Shown here: piece after piece, positions 52,090 through 63,953 of the stretch
How positions within the stretch are numbered: the first letter of the stretch is position 1
Layout of the letters: each line of letters starts with the position of its first letter
Assembly (NCBI RefSeq): GCF_037688875.1
Contig: NZ_JAWDIE010000001.1
Span: 211,881 to 275,880 of the forward strand
Source: Amphibiibacter pelophylacis
GTDB lineage: Bacteria > Pseudomonadota > Gammaproteobacteria > Burkholderiales > Burkholderiaceae_C
Reading direction: 5' to 3'
Length of the DNA: 64,000 nucleotides
The notes under the pieces: generated by a model
The model's database searches: none
The model's input: the letters and a program-made list of their open reading frames with translations, nothing else
Told to the model about the DNA's origin: nothing
Position numbers and translations under genes: made by a program

Positions 52090-53439
52090 ATGGCCAAAAA
52101 GAGTGACACGCCCGATCCCCTGCACTGCTCGTTCTGCGGTCGCAGCGAAGACCAGGTGGCCCGCCTCATCGGCGACAAAACCACCCTGATCTGCAACCAT
52201 TGCGTGAGCGACTGCGTCGACCTGCTCAAGGACGACGCGCAGGAGGCCCGCAAGGAGCTGGCGCAGTCCCTCAAGGGGCTGCCCACACCGGCCGAGATCA
52301 AGGAAAAGCTGGACGACTACGTCATCGGTCAGGACGCGGCCAAGCGCCTGCTGTCGGTGGCGGTGTACAACCACTACAAGCGCCTGCTGCACATGGGCGT
52401 GACGCTGGACGACACGCCCGCTGTCACCGAGATCGACCCCGCCACGGGCCAGCCTTATCCGCCTGCCAGCGGCGACAAGGCCAAGGCGCGCATCAAGGCC
52501 GCGCACGCGCTGGCGGCGCCCGAGGTCGAGCTGGCCAAGAGCAACATCCTGCTGATCGGCCCGACGGGCAGCGGCAAGACGCTGCTGGCGCAGACGCTGG
52601 CGCGCATGCTCAATGTGCCCTTCGTCATCGCCGATGCCACGACGCTGACCGAGGCGGGCTACGTGGGCGAGGATGTCGAGAACATCATCTCCAAGCTGCT
52701 GCAGAACTGCGATTACGACGTCGAACGCGCCCAGCGCGGCATCGTTTACATCGACGAGATCGACAAGATTTCGCGCAAGAGCGACAACCCCAGCATCACC
52801 CGCGACGTCTCCGGCGAAGGCGTGCAGCAGGCGCTGCTCAAGCTGGTCGAAGGCACGGTGGCGTCCATCCCGCCGCAGGGCGGGCGCAAGCACCCCAACC
52901 AGGATTTCCTGCAGGTCAACACGACCAACATCCTGTTCATCTGCGGCGGTGCTTTCGACGGCCTGGAGAAAATCATCCAGAACCGCTCCGAAAAGTCCGG
53001 CATCGGCTTTGGCGCGACGGTCAAGACCAAGTCGGAGCGCAAGGTCTCCGACCTGTTCCGCGACGTCGAGCCCGAAGACCTGATCAAGTTCGGACTGATC
53101 CCCGAGCTGATCGGCCGCCTGCCCGTGGTCGCCGCCTTGGGCGAGCTGACCGAAGATGCGCTGGTGCAGATCCTGACCGAGCCCAAGAACGCGCTGATCA
53201 AGCAGTACCAGCAGCTGCTGGGCATGGACGGCGTCGAGCTCGAGGTTCAACCCGACGCGCTCATTGCCATCGCGCGCAAGGCCCTGAAGCGCAAGACGGG
53301 CGCGCGCGGCCTGCGCTCCATCCTGGAGGGCAGCCTGATGGACACCATGTTCGCGCTGCCCGGCCAGTCGGATGTCAAGCGCGTGGTTGTTGCCGCCGAA
53401 ACCATAGACGACGGGGTGGCCCCGGCGCTGGTCCGCTGA
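52090..53439 (+). CDS. clpX: ClpX ATPase with internal insertion
   Basis: ClpX unfolds substrates for ClpP. It shows the zinc-binding domain (CSFCGRSEDQ, then LICNHCVSDC), Walker A GPTGSGKT, Walker B IVYIDEIDKI and sensor/pore motifs. At 449 aa it is longer than the usual ~420. About 37 extra residues (roughly 102-143; proline/alanine rich with DPATGQPYPPASGDKAK) lie between HYKRLL and VELAKSNILLIG, a surface loop region before the AAA+ core. ATG 52090 was used. Confidence 0.95.
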   Translation: MAKKSDTPDPLHCSFCGRSEDQVARLIGDKTTLICNHCVSDCVDLLKDDAQEARKELAQSLKGLPTPAEIKEKLDDYVIGQDAAKRLLSVAVYNHYKRLLHMGVTLDDTPAVTEIDPATGQPYPPASGDKAKARIKAAHALAAPEVELAKSNILLIGPTGSGKTLLAQTLARMLNVPFVIADATTLTEAGYVGEDVENIISKLLQNCDYDVERAQRGIVYIDEIDKISRKSDNPSITRDVSGEGVQQALLKLVEGTVASIPPQGGRKHPNQDFLQVNTTNILFICGGAFDGLEKIIQNRSEKSGIGFGATVKTKSERKVSDLFRDVEPEDLIKFGLIPELIGRLPVVAALGELTEDALVQILTEPKNALIKQYQQLLGMDGVELEVQPDALIAIARKALKRKTGARGLRSILEGSLMDTMFALPGQSDVKRVVVAAETIDDGVAPALVR

Positions 53440-53541
53440 GGGGCTGATCGGGTTTTCCCGCTTCTGTCCCGCGATGGCCCGCGCACGCGCTCCCGATCAG
53501 GTCCTTTTGCAGCCCGGCATGTCCGGGCTGTGTTATCTTGA

Positions 53542-53569
53542 CTTGACTTCCGGGCCTGCGCCCCCACAT
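53542..53569 (+). promoter_or_regulatory. putative heat-shock (sigma-32) promoter of lon
   Basis: CTTGACT (53542-53548) and CCCCACAT (53562-53569), 13 bp apart, resemble the sigma-32 consensus CTTGAAA / CCCCATNT. They lie 22 bp before the lon start; lon is a classical heat-shock gene. Confidence 0.5.
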
Positions 53570-53591
53570 GCACGGAACGAGAGAGGTTTAT

Positions 53592-56024
<2,433 letters not shown>

Positions 56025-56062
56025 GCGATAACCCTCTAAATTTTCAGGATTTCACGAAGTGC

Positions 56063-56091
56063 TTGACGAAGTCTTCTGGAGCCGTCATAAT
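56063..56091 (+). promoter_or_regulatory. sigma-70 promoter of tRNA-Gly
   Basis: TTGACG (-35) and CATAAT (-10) are spaced exactly 17 bp apart and lie 46 bp before the tRNA, an excellent housekeeping promoter. Confidence 0.75.
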
Positions 56092-56136
56092 TCTTGCTTC
56101 TGTGATTCGTTGATTTCAACAAAACGCAGAAACAAT

Positions 56137-56212
56137 GCGGGAATAGCTCAGTTGGTAGAGCGCAACCTTGCCAAGGTTGAGGTCGCGAGTTCGAATCTCG
56201 TTTCCCGCTCCA
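56137..56212 (+). tRNA. tRNA-Gly (anticodon GCC)
   Basis: Acceptor GCGGGAA/TTCCCGC, D arm GCTC...GAGC, anticodon stem CAACC/GGTTG with loop TTGCCAA, T stem GCGAG/CTCGT and encoded CCA form a complete cloverleaf decoding GGC/GGU. Confidence 0.97.
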
Positions 56213-56220
56213 GACACTCC

Positions 56221-56247
56221 AAAAAAGGAAGCGTGGCTTCCTTTTTT
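56221..56247 (+). terminator. intrinsic terminator between tRNA-Gly and tRNA-Cys
   Basis: A perfect hairpin of AAAAAAGGAAGC and GCTTCCTTTTTT with a GTG loop, ending in a T tract, lies 9 bp after the tRNA-Gly CCA. Some read-through, or a separate promoter, must serve tRNA-Cys. Confidence 0.85.
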
Positions 56248-56264
56248 TGTCAGCAGGTTTTAGT

Positions 56265-56338
56265 GGCGCGATAGCAAAGCGGTTATGCAACGGATTGCAA
56301 ATCCGTCTAGCCCAGTTCGACTCTGGGTCGCGCCTCCA
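56265..56338 (+). tRNA. tRNA-Cys (anticodon GCA)
   Basis: Acceptor GGCGCGA/TCGCGCC, anticodon stem ACGGA/TCCGT with loop TTGCAAA, T arm CCCAGTTCGACTCTGGG and encoded CCA give a complete 74-nt tRNA. Confidence 0.96.
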
Positions 56339-56364
56339 GACAATTCAGCTTCGGTCAAAATAAC

Positions 56365-56389
56365 AGCCTCGCACGTGCGGGGCTTTTTT
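56365..56389 (+). terminator. intrinsic terminator after tRNA-Cys
   Basis: AGCCTCGCAC pairs with GTGCGGGGCT (one G-U) followed by six T residues; it precedes the ArsC-like gene by 42 bp. Confidence 0.75.
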
Positions 56390-56431
56390 GTGTCCGCAGC
56401 GTTTTTTCTGACTGCTTCCCTTGGAGTCTTC

Positions 56432-56803
56432 ATGAGCCCATCCCCGATCCGGCTGTACGGCATTCCCAACTGCGACACCGTCAAAAAGGCGCGCAAGGCG
56501 CTGGCGGACGCCGGGCACGAGGTCGTCTTCATTGACGTGAAAAAACAGGCCCTGGATGCGCCGACGCTAAAGGGCTGGATGCAGACGCTGGGCTGGGAGG
56601 CGCTGGTCAACCGGCGCGGCACCACCTGGCGCGGCCTGTCCGCCGCGCAGCAGGGCGCGGTGGTGGATGCCGCCAGCGCCTGCGTGGCGCTGCAGGAAAA
56701 TCCTTCGCTGATGAAGCGGCCGGTGGTTGAATGGCCCGATGGCGCCGTCACCGTGGGCTACGACGCGCCAGCGTGGGCACCGCGCCTGCAGGCGAGGGCC
56801 TGA
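56432..56803 (+). CDS. ArsC/Spx-family (YffB-like) thioredoxin-fold protein
   Basis: The 123-aa protein has the ArsC/Spx start RLYGIPNCDTVKKARKAL with a single active-site Cys (CDT), then FIDVKKQALDAPTLKGW and LVNRRGTTWRGL. These resemble YffB, a glutathione-dependent thiol reductase-like family, rather than true arsenate reductase, and no ars genes are nearby. ATG 56432 gives the normal length. Confidence 0.88.
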   Translation: MSPSPIRLYGIPNCDTVKKARKALADAGHEVVFIDVKKQALDAPTLKGWMQTLGWEALVNRRGTTWRGLSAAQQGAVVDAASACVALQENPSLMKRPVVEWPDGAVTVGYDAPAWAPRLQARA

Positions 56804-56808
56804 ACGCC

Positions 56809-57354
56809 ATGGCGGCACCTGCCACGACCCGCAGGGACACGCCCCAGCCGGGCCAGATGCGCATCCAGTCGCGTGAAGCGCTGGAAGAGGTGCGCGCGCA
56901 GTGCCTGGGCATGGTGCGTCAGCGCGCGGCCACGTCGGGCGGATCGGCGCTGATTCCGGTGCCGGGCGCCGACATCGTGGCCGACGTGGCACTGCTGATG
57001 GAGCTGCTGCCCGCCATCAACCGCGCTTTTGGTCTGGCGCCCGAGCAGATCGCCCTGCTGGCGCCCACACTGCAGACGCAGCTGCGCGCGCAGCTGGGCG
57101 ACGGCGCCCGCCCGCTGGTGGGCCAGACCATCACGCGCAGCCTGGTGCTGGCCGTACTCAAGCAGATGGCGGTGCGCCTGGCGGCGCGTCAGGTGCTGAA
57201 GTGGGTGCCCGTGGCCGGGCAGGCCACCGCCGCTGTGATGGCGGCCTGGGCGCTGCACCAGATTGGCAAGCGCCATGTGAACGACTGCTGCAGCGTCATT
57301 GAGGCCCTGTTGCCGCAGCCCACGTCGGGCGGCGGTGAGGTGATCGACCTGTAA
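56809..57354 (+). CDS. DUF697-like hydrophobic protein of unknown function
   Basis: The 181-aa protein has the pattern ALIPVPGADIVADVALLMEL followed by NRAFGLAPEQIALL and a C-terminal hydrophobic region (KWVPVAGQATAAVMAAWALHQIG). The IPVPG-D signature resembles the DUF697 / YcjF tail domains linked to envelope GTPases, but no GTPase is present. The start ATG 56809 is 5 bp after the ArsC-like stop; no function is assigned. Confidence 0.7.
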   Translation: MAAPATTRRDTPQPGQMRIQSREALEEVRAQCLGMVRQRAATSGGSALIPVPGADIVADVALLMELLPAINRAFGLAPEQIALLAPTLQTQLRAQLGDGARPLVGQTITRSLVLAVLKQMAVRLAARQVLKWVPVAGQATAAVMAAWALHQIGKRHVNDCCSVIEALLPQPTSGGGEVIDL

Positions 57355-57378
57355 AGCGTTTCAGCCGGCGCTGATGTT

Positions 57379-57801
57379 TCAGCTGCCCCAGCATTCGGCT
57401 GCGGGGCGCGAGCCGCTGACTGTGCGGTTGCCGTCCTGATCCAGGATCAGATTGCCGCACTCGGCATCCGGCTGGCGCGTGGTCGGGGTGGCCGTCAGCG
57501 TGTAAGTGCGGCTGTCCGGTGTGGCCAGCGTCACGGTGTAGAAGGTGTCGCCCGATTTCGGGCTCTTCGCCAGATCGGTTGGCAGGGTGATCTTGCTGTA
57601 ATCGCGCGTCTGGCCGTACTGGCGCTCGATGGCCATGGCCGCTTCCTGCAGGATGCCCGCCGCCTCAGCGCGCCGCGTCTTGACCATATAGCTGGTGTAG
57701 GACGGATAAACGATGGCCGCCAGGATGGCGATGATGGCCAGGACGATCATCATTTCGATCAGGCTGAAGCCGCGTGCGGCGTAGCGGTGGATGCGGTTCA
57801 T
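57379..57801 (-). CDS. pilE: type IV pilin-like protein PilE (minor pilin)
   Basis: The 140-aa prepilin has the cleavage/methylation motif RG-FSLIEMMIVLAIIAILA, with Glu at +5 of the mature pilin, and a C-terminal cysteine pair (AECGNLIL, AAECWGS) that would form the D-region disulfide. It is the last gene of the pilV-pilW-pilX-pilY1-pilE cluster, where such pilins prime assembly of type IV pili. Confidence 0.9.
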   Translation of the reverse strand: MNRIHRYAARGFSLIEMMIVLAIIAILAAIVYPSYTSYMVKTRRAEAAGILQEAAMAIERQYGQTRDYSKITLPTDLAKSPKSGDTFYTVTLATPDSRTYTLTATPTTRQPDAECGNLILDQDGNRTVSGSRPAAECWGS

Positions 57802-57838
57802 GGTCGTTCTGCTCGGTAAGGGTCGGAAGGGGAGGGCA

Positions 57839-60800
57839 TCACAGTTCGCGCCAGGTCAGGCGGCCGCTGTAATAGGCTTTGTCCAGCGTCTTGTTGGGGT
57901 CGGCCTTGTCGCTGGCCGCGTCTTTGCCGCCCACTGTACCGCCCACGGCCAGCTGGCCTTGTGCGTTAGGCGGCGCCTGGCGGGCGATGCGCTGGCTGTT
58001 GTTGCCCGGCGTCGGGTTGTTGGAGCGGCCCTCGCCCGCGCCGGTTTCCGGGTTGATGCGGTACTGGATGCTTTCCCCGGCCGAGCAGACCGCCCCGGCG
58101 CTGGCCGATGTCAGCGCGGTGACGATGATCTGGTTGTTGGTCGGGTGGACAAACACATTGCCCTGCACCATTTCGCCCTCAGGCAGGTTGATCACCCAGC
58201 CGCTGGCGCTCAGGGTGCTGCTGCCCTTCAGTGTGCGGGCCGTGCGGCCGTCCACCGTTGTGGCGGTCACGCTGGCCACGCTCAGGGCCGGGACGCTGCC
58301 CAGCACCGAGCCGCCCAGGCGCTGCAGGATGGGGCTGGTCGCTGCAGCAGCACTGCCGCTGACAGTGCCCAGCACGCCATTCAGGTTCAGGCCGTAAATG
58401 GCGTAGCGCCCGGTGCTGGTTTCAATGCGCAGCTGGTCCACCCGGGGCTGGCCCGTGGCAAACACCAGGAAGAGGCCAGACCCCGTGTTGAGCAGCGCGG
58501 GTGCCGCGACAATGGGCTGGGTGGTCTGGAAGAGTTTGCTGACCTTGATCGTGCCCGTGGTGAAATCAAAGCGCCACAGATTGCCTTTCAGGTCGCCCGC
58601 CAGCGCGTACTGCAGTTCGCCGCTGGCGTCGGAGACCAGCAGCGGCGTGGACAGGCCGTTGCCGCCTTTGTCGGGCACCGTCACGCCCGCATACTGCGGC
58701 TGGCCGTTGACCGCACCATCCATGTAGGCGACGAAGAGCGTGGCGTTGCCGCTGGTGCTGCCGTAGCCGTTGCCAAACACATAGGCTGAGCGCAGGCTGC
58801 CGCCCGATTTGACGCGGGCGATCTGGCTGGACACCGACGGATTGCTGGGGCTGGCACCCGCCTGTGAGGTGATGAACCCCATGTCCTGCGCTGGATCGGG
58901 CTGGCCGCCGATGGCTGGGGTTGTGTCGGTGAACTCCCACAGGCCAGGGGCCGCGTTGGTCTTGTCCGCGCTGGTGACATTCAGGGCCATCACACCCTTG
59001 ACGCTACGACCAAAGGGCAGCACCGCCACGGTGCGCCAGGAGCTGCCTGCGCCCGCCGACAGATCCACATCGCCCACGGTGGGCGTGCTGTCCAGGTAGT
59101 AGCTGTTGACCAGCAGCTGCGTGGCGCTGCGCTCGGTCAGGCCGGGCAGGCGCGGCGCCAGGCCGCGCGGAATATAGGCGAAGGTTTCCTTCAGGGCGAT
59201 GCTTGCGGCGTTGCCGTAAGTGCCGTCAATGCGGTAGGCGTGAACCATACCGTCGTTGCTGGCGACCAGCGCGACGGGTTGCGTGCGGCCTGTGGCGCGG
59301 ATGAAATCGCCATAGCCCTTGGCCGCGCCGCTGTAAAAGCTGTTGGCCTTGGGATCGACAATCGCCACGCCCCCGTTGATGACTGGCCCGATGCGGGGCG
59401 GCAGATCGGCGCTGGCGGCAGTGGCGTCAGCGTTGACGCGGCGGCGGAAGAGCTCTGCCCCCTTGACCCCGGCGGCCGTGGTGTAGCCGACCTCGTCGCT
59501 GCGCTTGCCGCGCAGGTAATCGATGCGCTCGCTGGATTTGCCATCGACAACCCCAGCCTTGTTGCGGTTCAGGAGGGCGAGGGTGCTGGCGTCCAGGCTG
59601 GCCCGGACGAAGGGCACGGGGAGCCCGGCGGCGTTCAGCGTCTGCACATTGCGCGCACCAAAGGCTGGTGTGGTGCTGGAGACGATGCCGCCTGTGCCGA
59701 CCACGCGCTCATTGGCGCTGTCGGGGAAGGCCGGGTTGTAGCTGACCAGCCCGCGCAGCAGCAGATCGCCGGTGTAGGTGGCCTGGTCGTAAGTGGGCCG
59801 CAGCACCAGGCTGATCGGCAGCTTGACGGTGCTGGGGCCACTGCCGTAATCGGCGGTCAGGCCGAAGCGGTTGGTGATGATGGGCTGCAGCCCGTCGTTG
59901 CTGCTGGGCACCCCGCGCACCAGGGCGTTGCCCGTGGCCGTGGCCGTGGGCAGGGCGGCGCCTGTCGTGCTGGGGGTGGCGGTGGCGCTGACCTGGCCGT
60001 TGATCAGGCACATGTTGGCATCGGTGATTTTGCCGCGCACGCCAAACTGCAGCGGCGGTCCGCTCCACAGCACATCCACCTGCGCGGTGCGGCTGAATTC
60101 GGGCACGGCGGCGTTGGGCCGCTTGATGACCACCTCAGTACGTATGCTGGGGTAGCTGCTGTAGGTGATGTTGGGCGGCATGTCCATGGACAGCTGGCCC
60201 TGGGGCATATAAAACTCGCTGACCTGCGGCTGGCCGGGCTTGCTGGTGTCATAGACGGTGATGCGCACGCCGTCCGGGGTGTTGGAAATGTCGCGGCCCC
60301 ATTCCAGGCCGCTCAGCACCACGCGCTCGTAGACGGGCGGCTTTTCCAGCGTGTCGTCAAAGCGGTAAAAGTTGCGCGGGTTGGTGAAGATGTTGAAGGT
60401 GACGGCTTTGTCACTGCAGACCTTGCCCGTACTGGCTTCAAACGGAAAGCCCACCGACAGATCGCCCAGCAGCCACATGCAGTCGTCCCGCGTGTTGTCG
60501 GCCCGGATCACATAAGGGCGGCCCTGGGTCACGAAAACCGGAAACTGGTTGTCCGGGCCTGTGCATGCTGCGTTGGTGGCCATGTCCACGCACCAGACGG
60601 CGTCTTTGATGGCCGGCCCTTTCAGATTGAAATCTGCGAACGAGGGATCGCGTGGAGCCTGGTTGCGGTCCCAGACCTGGGTGCTGCCAAAAACCCGCGA
60701 GCCAAATCGTGCGCCCGTGTAGGCGCTGCCCCAGGGGTTGGACGTGCCCGACCAGAACCAGCGCTTCATGCTGCCGCTGGGAGTCATTTCCGGGCTGTTG

Positions 60801-62407
60801 TCTATCGTGCCGTAACGGCTGGCGAACTCGTAAAACGCCCACGGCACCTGCAGGTCGTCGCCCTGGGCGGTGTAGCACGCCATAAAGGGGGTGTTGACGC
60901 GGCTGCCATCGGGCATGATGGCGGCCCGGTTGCCCGGGCTTTGTCCGCTCGTTCCGGTGTCTGGGCGCGCGCGCAGGCAGACACCGGCCAGCTGGCCATC
61001 TTTGTCCGGTACAGGCGTCACAGTGCCGGGTGATGTGAGCACAGGCGTTCCGCCGGGGCCACTGTTGCCCAGGTTGATGGGCCAGCGGCCCTCGCACGGC
61101 GCCATGGTGCTGGTGTTGAAGCAGGTCAGCACCTGCTGGTTGTTGGACTTGTACTGCGCGGCCACAAACAGCAGGCCCGAGTCAGCCACCGATGAAAACA
61201 TGACCTGTCCCAGGGTCAGAATGCTGCCATTGCCCTGGCGTTTTGTTTCGTCCAGCGGCAGTCTGTAGGTCTGTCCTGTGGCCGGATTGGTGCTGCATTT
61301 GCTTTGGGTCTGGGCGTCGTAGCAGTACACATAGCCCGTGGCATCGGTCAGGAACACCCTCGAGCCCACGGCTTCCAGGCCCGTCAGCCGGGTCTGCAAC
61401 TCTGTGCCCATCGGATTGGATGGGCCGAAATTGGCGAAGCCGCATGATTTGTAAGGAATCGACGACAGATCGGTGCAGACGACACCAAGGTCGAGGCCTT
61501 TAACGCCTGCTTCAGGAACGTTGCGCACGGCAATGCCCGGAGCATACAGTTTGCCCGTGGCCGAATCCAGGTAGGAGAAGAGCATGGTGCTGGGCGTCAT
61601 GATGTCGCCCAGGAAGGTTTTGCCGGCGGGCAAAGTCTTCCCGGGCGTGGCCATCAGCGACAAGCCGTCTGTGGGTTGGCCTGTGGCACTTTGCGGAAAC
61701 CCTGGACAGGCCTTGGACGCGTCGGCGCGCAAGCGGCATTGCAGCGGACCCGCGTTGGAGTGGTGGTTGACGATGAGCACCAGCGCCTCGCCTCCCGCGG
61801 CCGGGCTGATGAAGGATATGGGGTGATACCCATCGCCTGTGCCGGTGAAGTTGGTCGCGCTGAACACGGCAGGGGCTTTGAGCGGCTCGTAAGTGAAACG
61901 TGCCGATCGTATGGCTTCACCCGGATTGGGCGTACGCGGGTTACCGTCGGCATCGGCCAGCGGACTGCCGTCATCGGCGAAAAACCGGGCGTTCCAGCCT
62001 TCGGGTTTGATGATGTTGTCAGGCTCGGCACCGGCGATAACGGCGTCTGCGTTGCCCGGAGCGTCCAGCGTGATGCTGGTCGCAGTGGGCAGGCCCGCAC
62101 CGGTGCTGGAGCTGGAAAAGCCCAGATCCACCTGATAGCTGCTGGTGCTGTTGAGCTCCGGCGGGCTGTACTGCCCCAGCCAGGTGACCTGATCCGGCGC
62201 AGCAAAACCGGCCGAACCGCCCCGGCCCGAGAACAGCGACAGATCGACCGTGCCCGACGGTGTGGTCTCACTGGCCACCGAATAACCCAAGCCCAGCAGG
62301 GTCACGGCCACGGCTGTACTCAACCAGAAAGCCAGCAGGGGACGCTTGCGGCGCGGGGCGGCGGGGGTGGGAGCGGGATCAGCGGACGGGTTCATAGATT
62401 CAGTCAT
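57839..62407 (-). CDS. pilY1: PilY1-type pilus tip adhesin/assembly protein
   Basis: This 1522-aa protein has a short cytosolic N-terminus, a membrane or signal segment (RPLLAFWLSTAVAVTLLGLG), a long variable N-terminal half and a C-terminal PilC/PilY1 beta-propeller region (VALVASNDGMVHAYRIDG, then VGDVDLSAGAGSSWRTVAVL, then DLKGNLWRFDF, then LVFATGQPRVDQLRI). PilY1 sits at the pilus tip, promotes extension and binds surfaces in a Ca-dependent way. No von Willebrand domain was evident in the N-terminal half. ATG 62407 overlaps the pilX stop; ATG 62395 is the alternative. It is followed after 37 bp by pilE. Confidence 0.88.
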   Translation of the reverse strand: MTESMNPSADPAPTPAAPRRKRPLLAFWLSTAVAVTLLGLGYSVASETTPSGTVDLSLFSGRGGSAGFAAPDQVTWLGQYSPPELNSTSSYQVDLGFSSSSTGAGLPTATSITLDAPGNADAVIAGAEPDNIIKPEGWNARFFADDGSPLADADGNPRTPNPGEAIRSARFTYEPLKAPAVFSATNFTGTGDGYHPISFISPAAGGEALVLIVNHHSNAGPLQCRLRADASKACPGFPQSATGQPTDGLSLMATPGKTLPAGKTFLGDIMTPSTMLFSYLDSATGKLYAPGIAVRNVPEAGVKGLDLGVVCTDLSSIPYKSCGFANFGPSNPMGTELQTRLTGLEAVGSRVFLTDATGYVYCYDAQTQSKCSTNPATGQTYRLPLDETKRQGNGSILTLGQVMFSSVADSGLLFVAAQYKSNNQQVLTCFNTSTMAPCEGRWPINLGNSGPGGTPVLTSPGTVTPVPDKDGQLAGVCLRARPDTGTSGQSPGNRAAIMPDGSRVNTPFMACYTAQGDDLQVPWAFYEFASRYGTIDNSPEMTPSGSMKRWFWSGTSNPWGSAYTGARFGSRVFGSTQVWDRNQAPRDPSFADFNLKGPAIKDAVWCVDMATNAACTGPDNQFPVFVTQGRPYVIRADNTRDDCMWLLGDLSVGFPFEASTGKVCSDKAVTFNIFTNPRNFYRFDDTLEKPPVYERVVLSGLEWGRDISNTPDGVRITVYDTSKPGQPQVSEFYMPQGQLSMDMPPNITYSSYPSIRTEVVIKRPNAAVPEFSRTAQVDVLWSGPPLQFGVRGKITDANMCLINGQVSATATPSTTGAALPTATATGNALVRGVPSSNDGLQPIITNRFGLTADYGSGPSTVKLPISLVLRPTYDQATYTGDLLLRGLVSYNPAFPDSANERVVGTGGIVSSTTPAFGARNVQTLNAAGLPVPFVRASLDASTLALLNRNKAGVVDGKSSERIDYLRGKRSDEVGYTTAAGVKGAELFRRRVNADATAASADLPPRIGPVINGGVAIVDPKANSFYSGAAKGYGDFIRATGRTQPVALVASNDGMVHAYRIDGTYGNAASIALKETFAYIPRGLAPRLPGLTERSATQLLVNSYYLDSTPTVGDVDLSAGAGSSWRTVAVLPFGRSVKGVMALNVTSADKTNAAPGLWEFTDTTPAIGGQPDPAQDMGFITSQAGASPSNPSVSSQIARVKSGGSLRSAYVFGNGYGSTSGNATLFVAYMDGAVNGQPQYAGVTVPDKGGNGLSTPLLVSDASGELQYALAGDLKGNLWRFDFTTGTIKVSKLFQTTQPIVAAPALLNTGSGLFLVFATGQPRVDQLRIETSTGRYAIYGLNLNGVLGTVSGSAAAATSPILQRLGGSVLGSVPALSVASVTATTVDGRTARTLKGSSTLSASGWVINLPEGEMVQGNVFVHPTNNQIIVTALTSASAGAVCSAGESIQYRINPETGAGEGRSNNPTPGNNSQRIARQAPPNAQGQLAVGGTVGGKDAASDKADPNKTLDKAYYSGRLTWREL

Positions 62408-63051
62408 TGGCCAAGATTGCCAGTGGAGTAAGGCCGGTAGGTTTCCTGCAGCCGGACGAGGGTGCTGTCAAAACGGCCCCAGCCAACAGCGGTGATCCGG
62501 AAAACGGACGCGCCGCCTTTACCGGAAGAGTCACCGACGGACTGGTCCGGAATTTCTTCAACCACATAAGTCGGCGCGCGAAGGCCGGAGGGAATCAGTG
62601 CGGCGAACCCCTGCAGTGTCGCGGCAGGGGCGTTGCGCCACACGACACCCTCATCGGCATAGGGGTTGGCTGCGGGCACGGCCACGTAAACACAGCGACC
62701 GTTGGCGGGAAACGGGGTGGCCGTTGTGCCGCAGGGCGCCTCTCCGCTGCTGGCCTGCGTTTCACCGCTGCTTGCGCCCGCAGTGTCCCGGGAGCCATCC
62801 GCCTGTTTGCCCTGCAGGCGAAGTTCAGCGGCGCGCAACGCCAGAGTGGCGCTCTGGAAGGCGACTTCGCGGTCGTTCATGGCCAGGGCCAGACGCTGCT
62901 GATAACGGCTCATGGCGACGCCGCCCAGCGTCAGCAGCACGATGGTCAGCAGAAAGAGCATGCCAAAGAACAGCGTGACCCCGCGCTGGCTCTGGCGTAA
63001 GGGCGCAGGGGCAGTCCGGCTCCTGCGAAGGAATGGCGTCGTCGTATTCAT
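62404..63051 (-). CDS. pilX: minor pilus assembly protein PilX
   Basis: The 215-aa protein has an N-terminal hydrophobic segment of PilX type (RGVTLFFGMLFLLTIVLLTL) preceded by a basic stretch, then a soluble domain. It primes type IV pilus assembly with PilV, PilW, PilE and PilY1. ATG 63051 overlaps pilW (ATGA), showing that the longer frame to 63231 is a shadow. Confidence 0.85.
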   Translation of the reverse strand: MNTTTPFLRRSRTAPAPLRQSQRGVTLFFGMLFLLTIVLLTLGGVAMSRYQQRLALAMNDREVAFQSATLALRAAELRLQGKQADGSRDTAGASSGETQASSGEAPCGTTATPFPANGRCVYVAVPAANPYADEGVVWRNAPAATLQGFAALIPSGLRAPTYVVEEIPDQSVGDSSGKGGASVFRITAVGWGRFDSTLVRLQETYRPYSTGNLGQ

Positions 63052-63953
63052 GCGGGGTCCGGGTTCAGGAAGGGCATGACGGCCGAGCGGTTGCGCAGCT
63101 GGAAGGTCGAGCGGACGATGCGAAAGGCGTAGGCGGGGCCAGTGGTGGGCGCCGTTGCGGTTGAGCCATCGCAGCGTGTGTAGCTGGTGGGACGCGCGGC
63201 TGGATCGGTCGGGCTGGCAAGCACAAGACACAGCTCAACACCCACGACCAGCGGCCAGTCTGTGGCGTCTGTTGCATCGAAGTAGCTGATGTCGCCGCGC
63301 ACAGGCGTGGCGCTGTAGAAATTACCCGCTGGCTGCTGGGCGGTGCGGATCTGATAGTCAAACAGGGTGCCTGCTGGCACCAGAGGAGCTGCAGCGGTGA
63401 TCGGGCTGGCCAGGCCCACCGCCTGAACGGTCAGATCGCGCTTGGTGGTGTCGAAATTGAACCGGCACTCCACGATCCCCCAGGCTCTGCCGCCAGCAAC
63501 CTTGGGGTAGGGGCGGCCGAGACAATCGAGGTCGGCGCTGTTGTCGGGGTCGATTTCCCGGCGGACAACCAGCGTGCTGACCCCGCCACTTGTGATCATC
63601 TGGATGCTGGGCCAGGGCTTATTCCCGGCGGAGGGATTTTTGTTACGGGCTCCGAAAAGGTCAAAGGTCCCGCCGGGAGGCTGGACACGCAGGTCCTGGT
63701 TGAAATCGTTCCAGTTGGTGTCGGGCACGGTCAGGCCGGCGTCACGCACAGCACTGCCTATAAAACCCATCGCGCTGCCACTGTTCTGCGACAGCTGCGA
63801 TTCGCCCAGTTGCGTCACCTGTGAGCGCGCGACGGTCAGATAAGTGGACAGGATGGCGCCGACGACGATCAGGCCCAGCGCCAGGCCGACCATGACTTCG
63901 ACCAGGGTCAGGCCGCGCTGGCGGCGGTGAAAGAGGGGTGACGACATCTTCAT
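63048..63953 (-). CDS. pilW: minor pilin PilW
   Basis: The 301-aa prepilin has the motif RRQRG-LTLVEVMVGLALGLIVVG and a large C-terminal domain with cysteine pairs. It is a PilW-type minor pilin in the initiation complex of type IV pili. Start at 63953 overlaps the upstream gene's TGA (ATGA). Confidence 0.88.
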   Translation of the reverse strand: MKMSSPLFHRRQRGLTLVEVMVGLALGLIVVGAILSTYLTVARSQVTQLGESQLSQNSGSAMGFIGSAVRDAGLTVPDTNWNDFNQDLRVQPPGGTFDLFGARNKNPSAGNKPWPSIQMITSGGVSTLVVRREIDPDNSADLDCLGRPYPKVAGGRAWGIVECRFNFDTTKRDLTVQAVGLASPITAAAPLVPAGTLFDYQIRTAQQPAGNFYSATPVRGDISYFDATDATDWPLVVGVELCLVLASPTDPAARPTSYTRCDGSTATAPTTGPAYAFRIVRSTFQLRNRSAVMPFLNPDPA

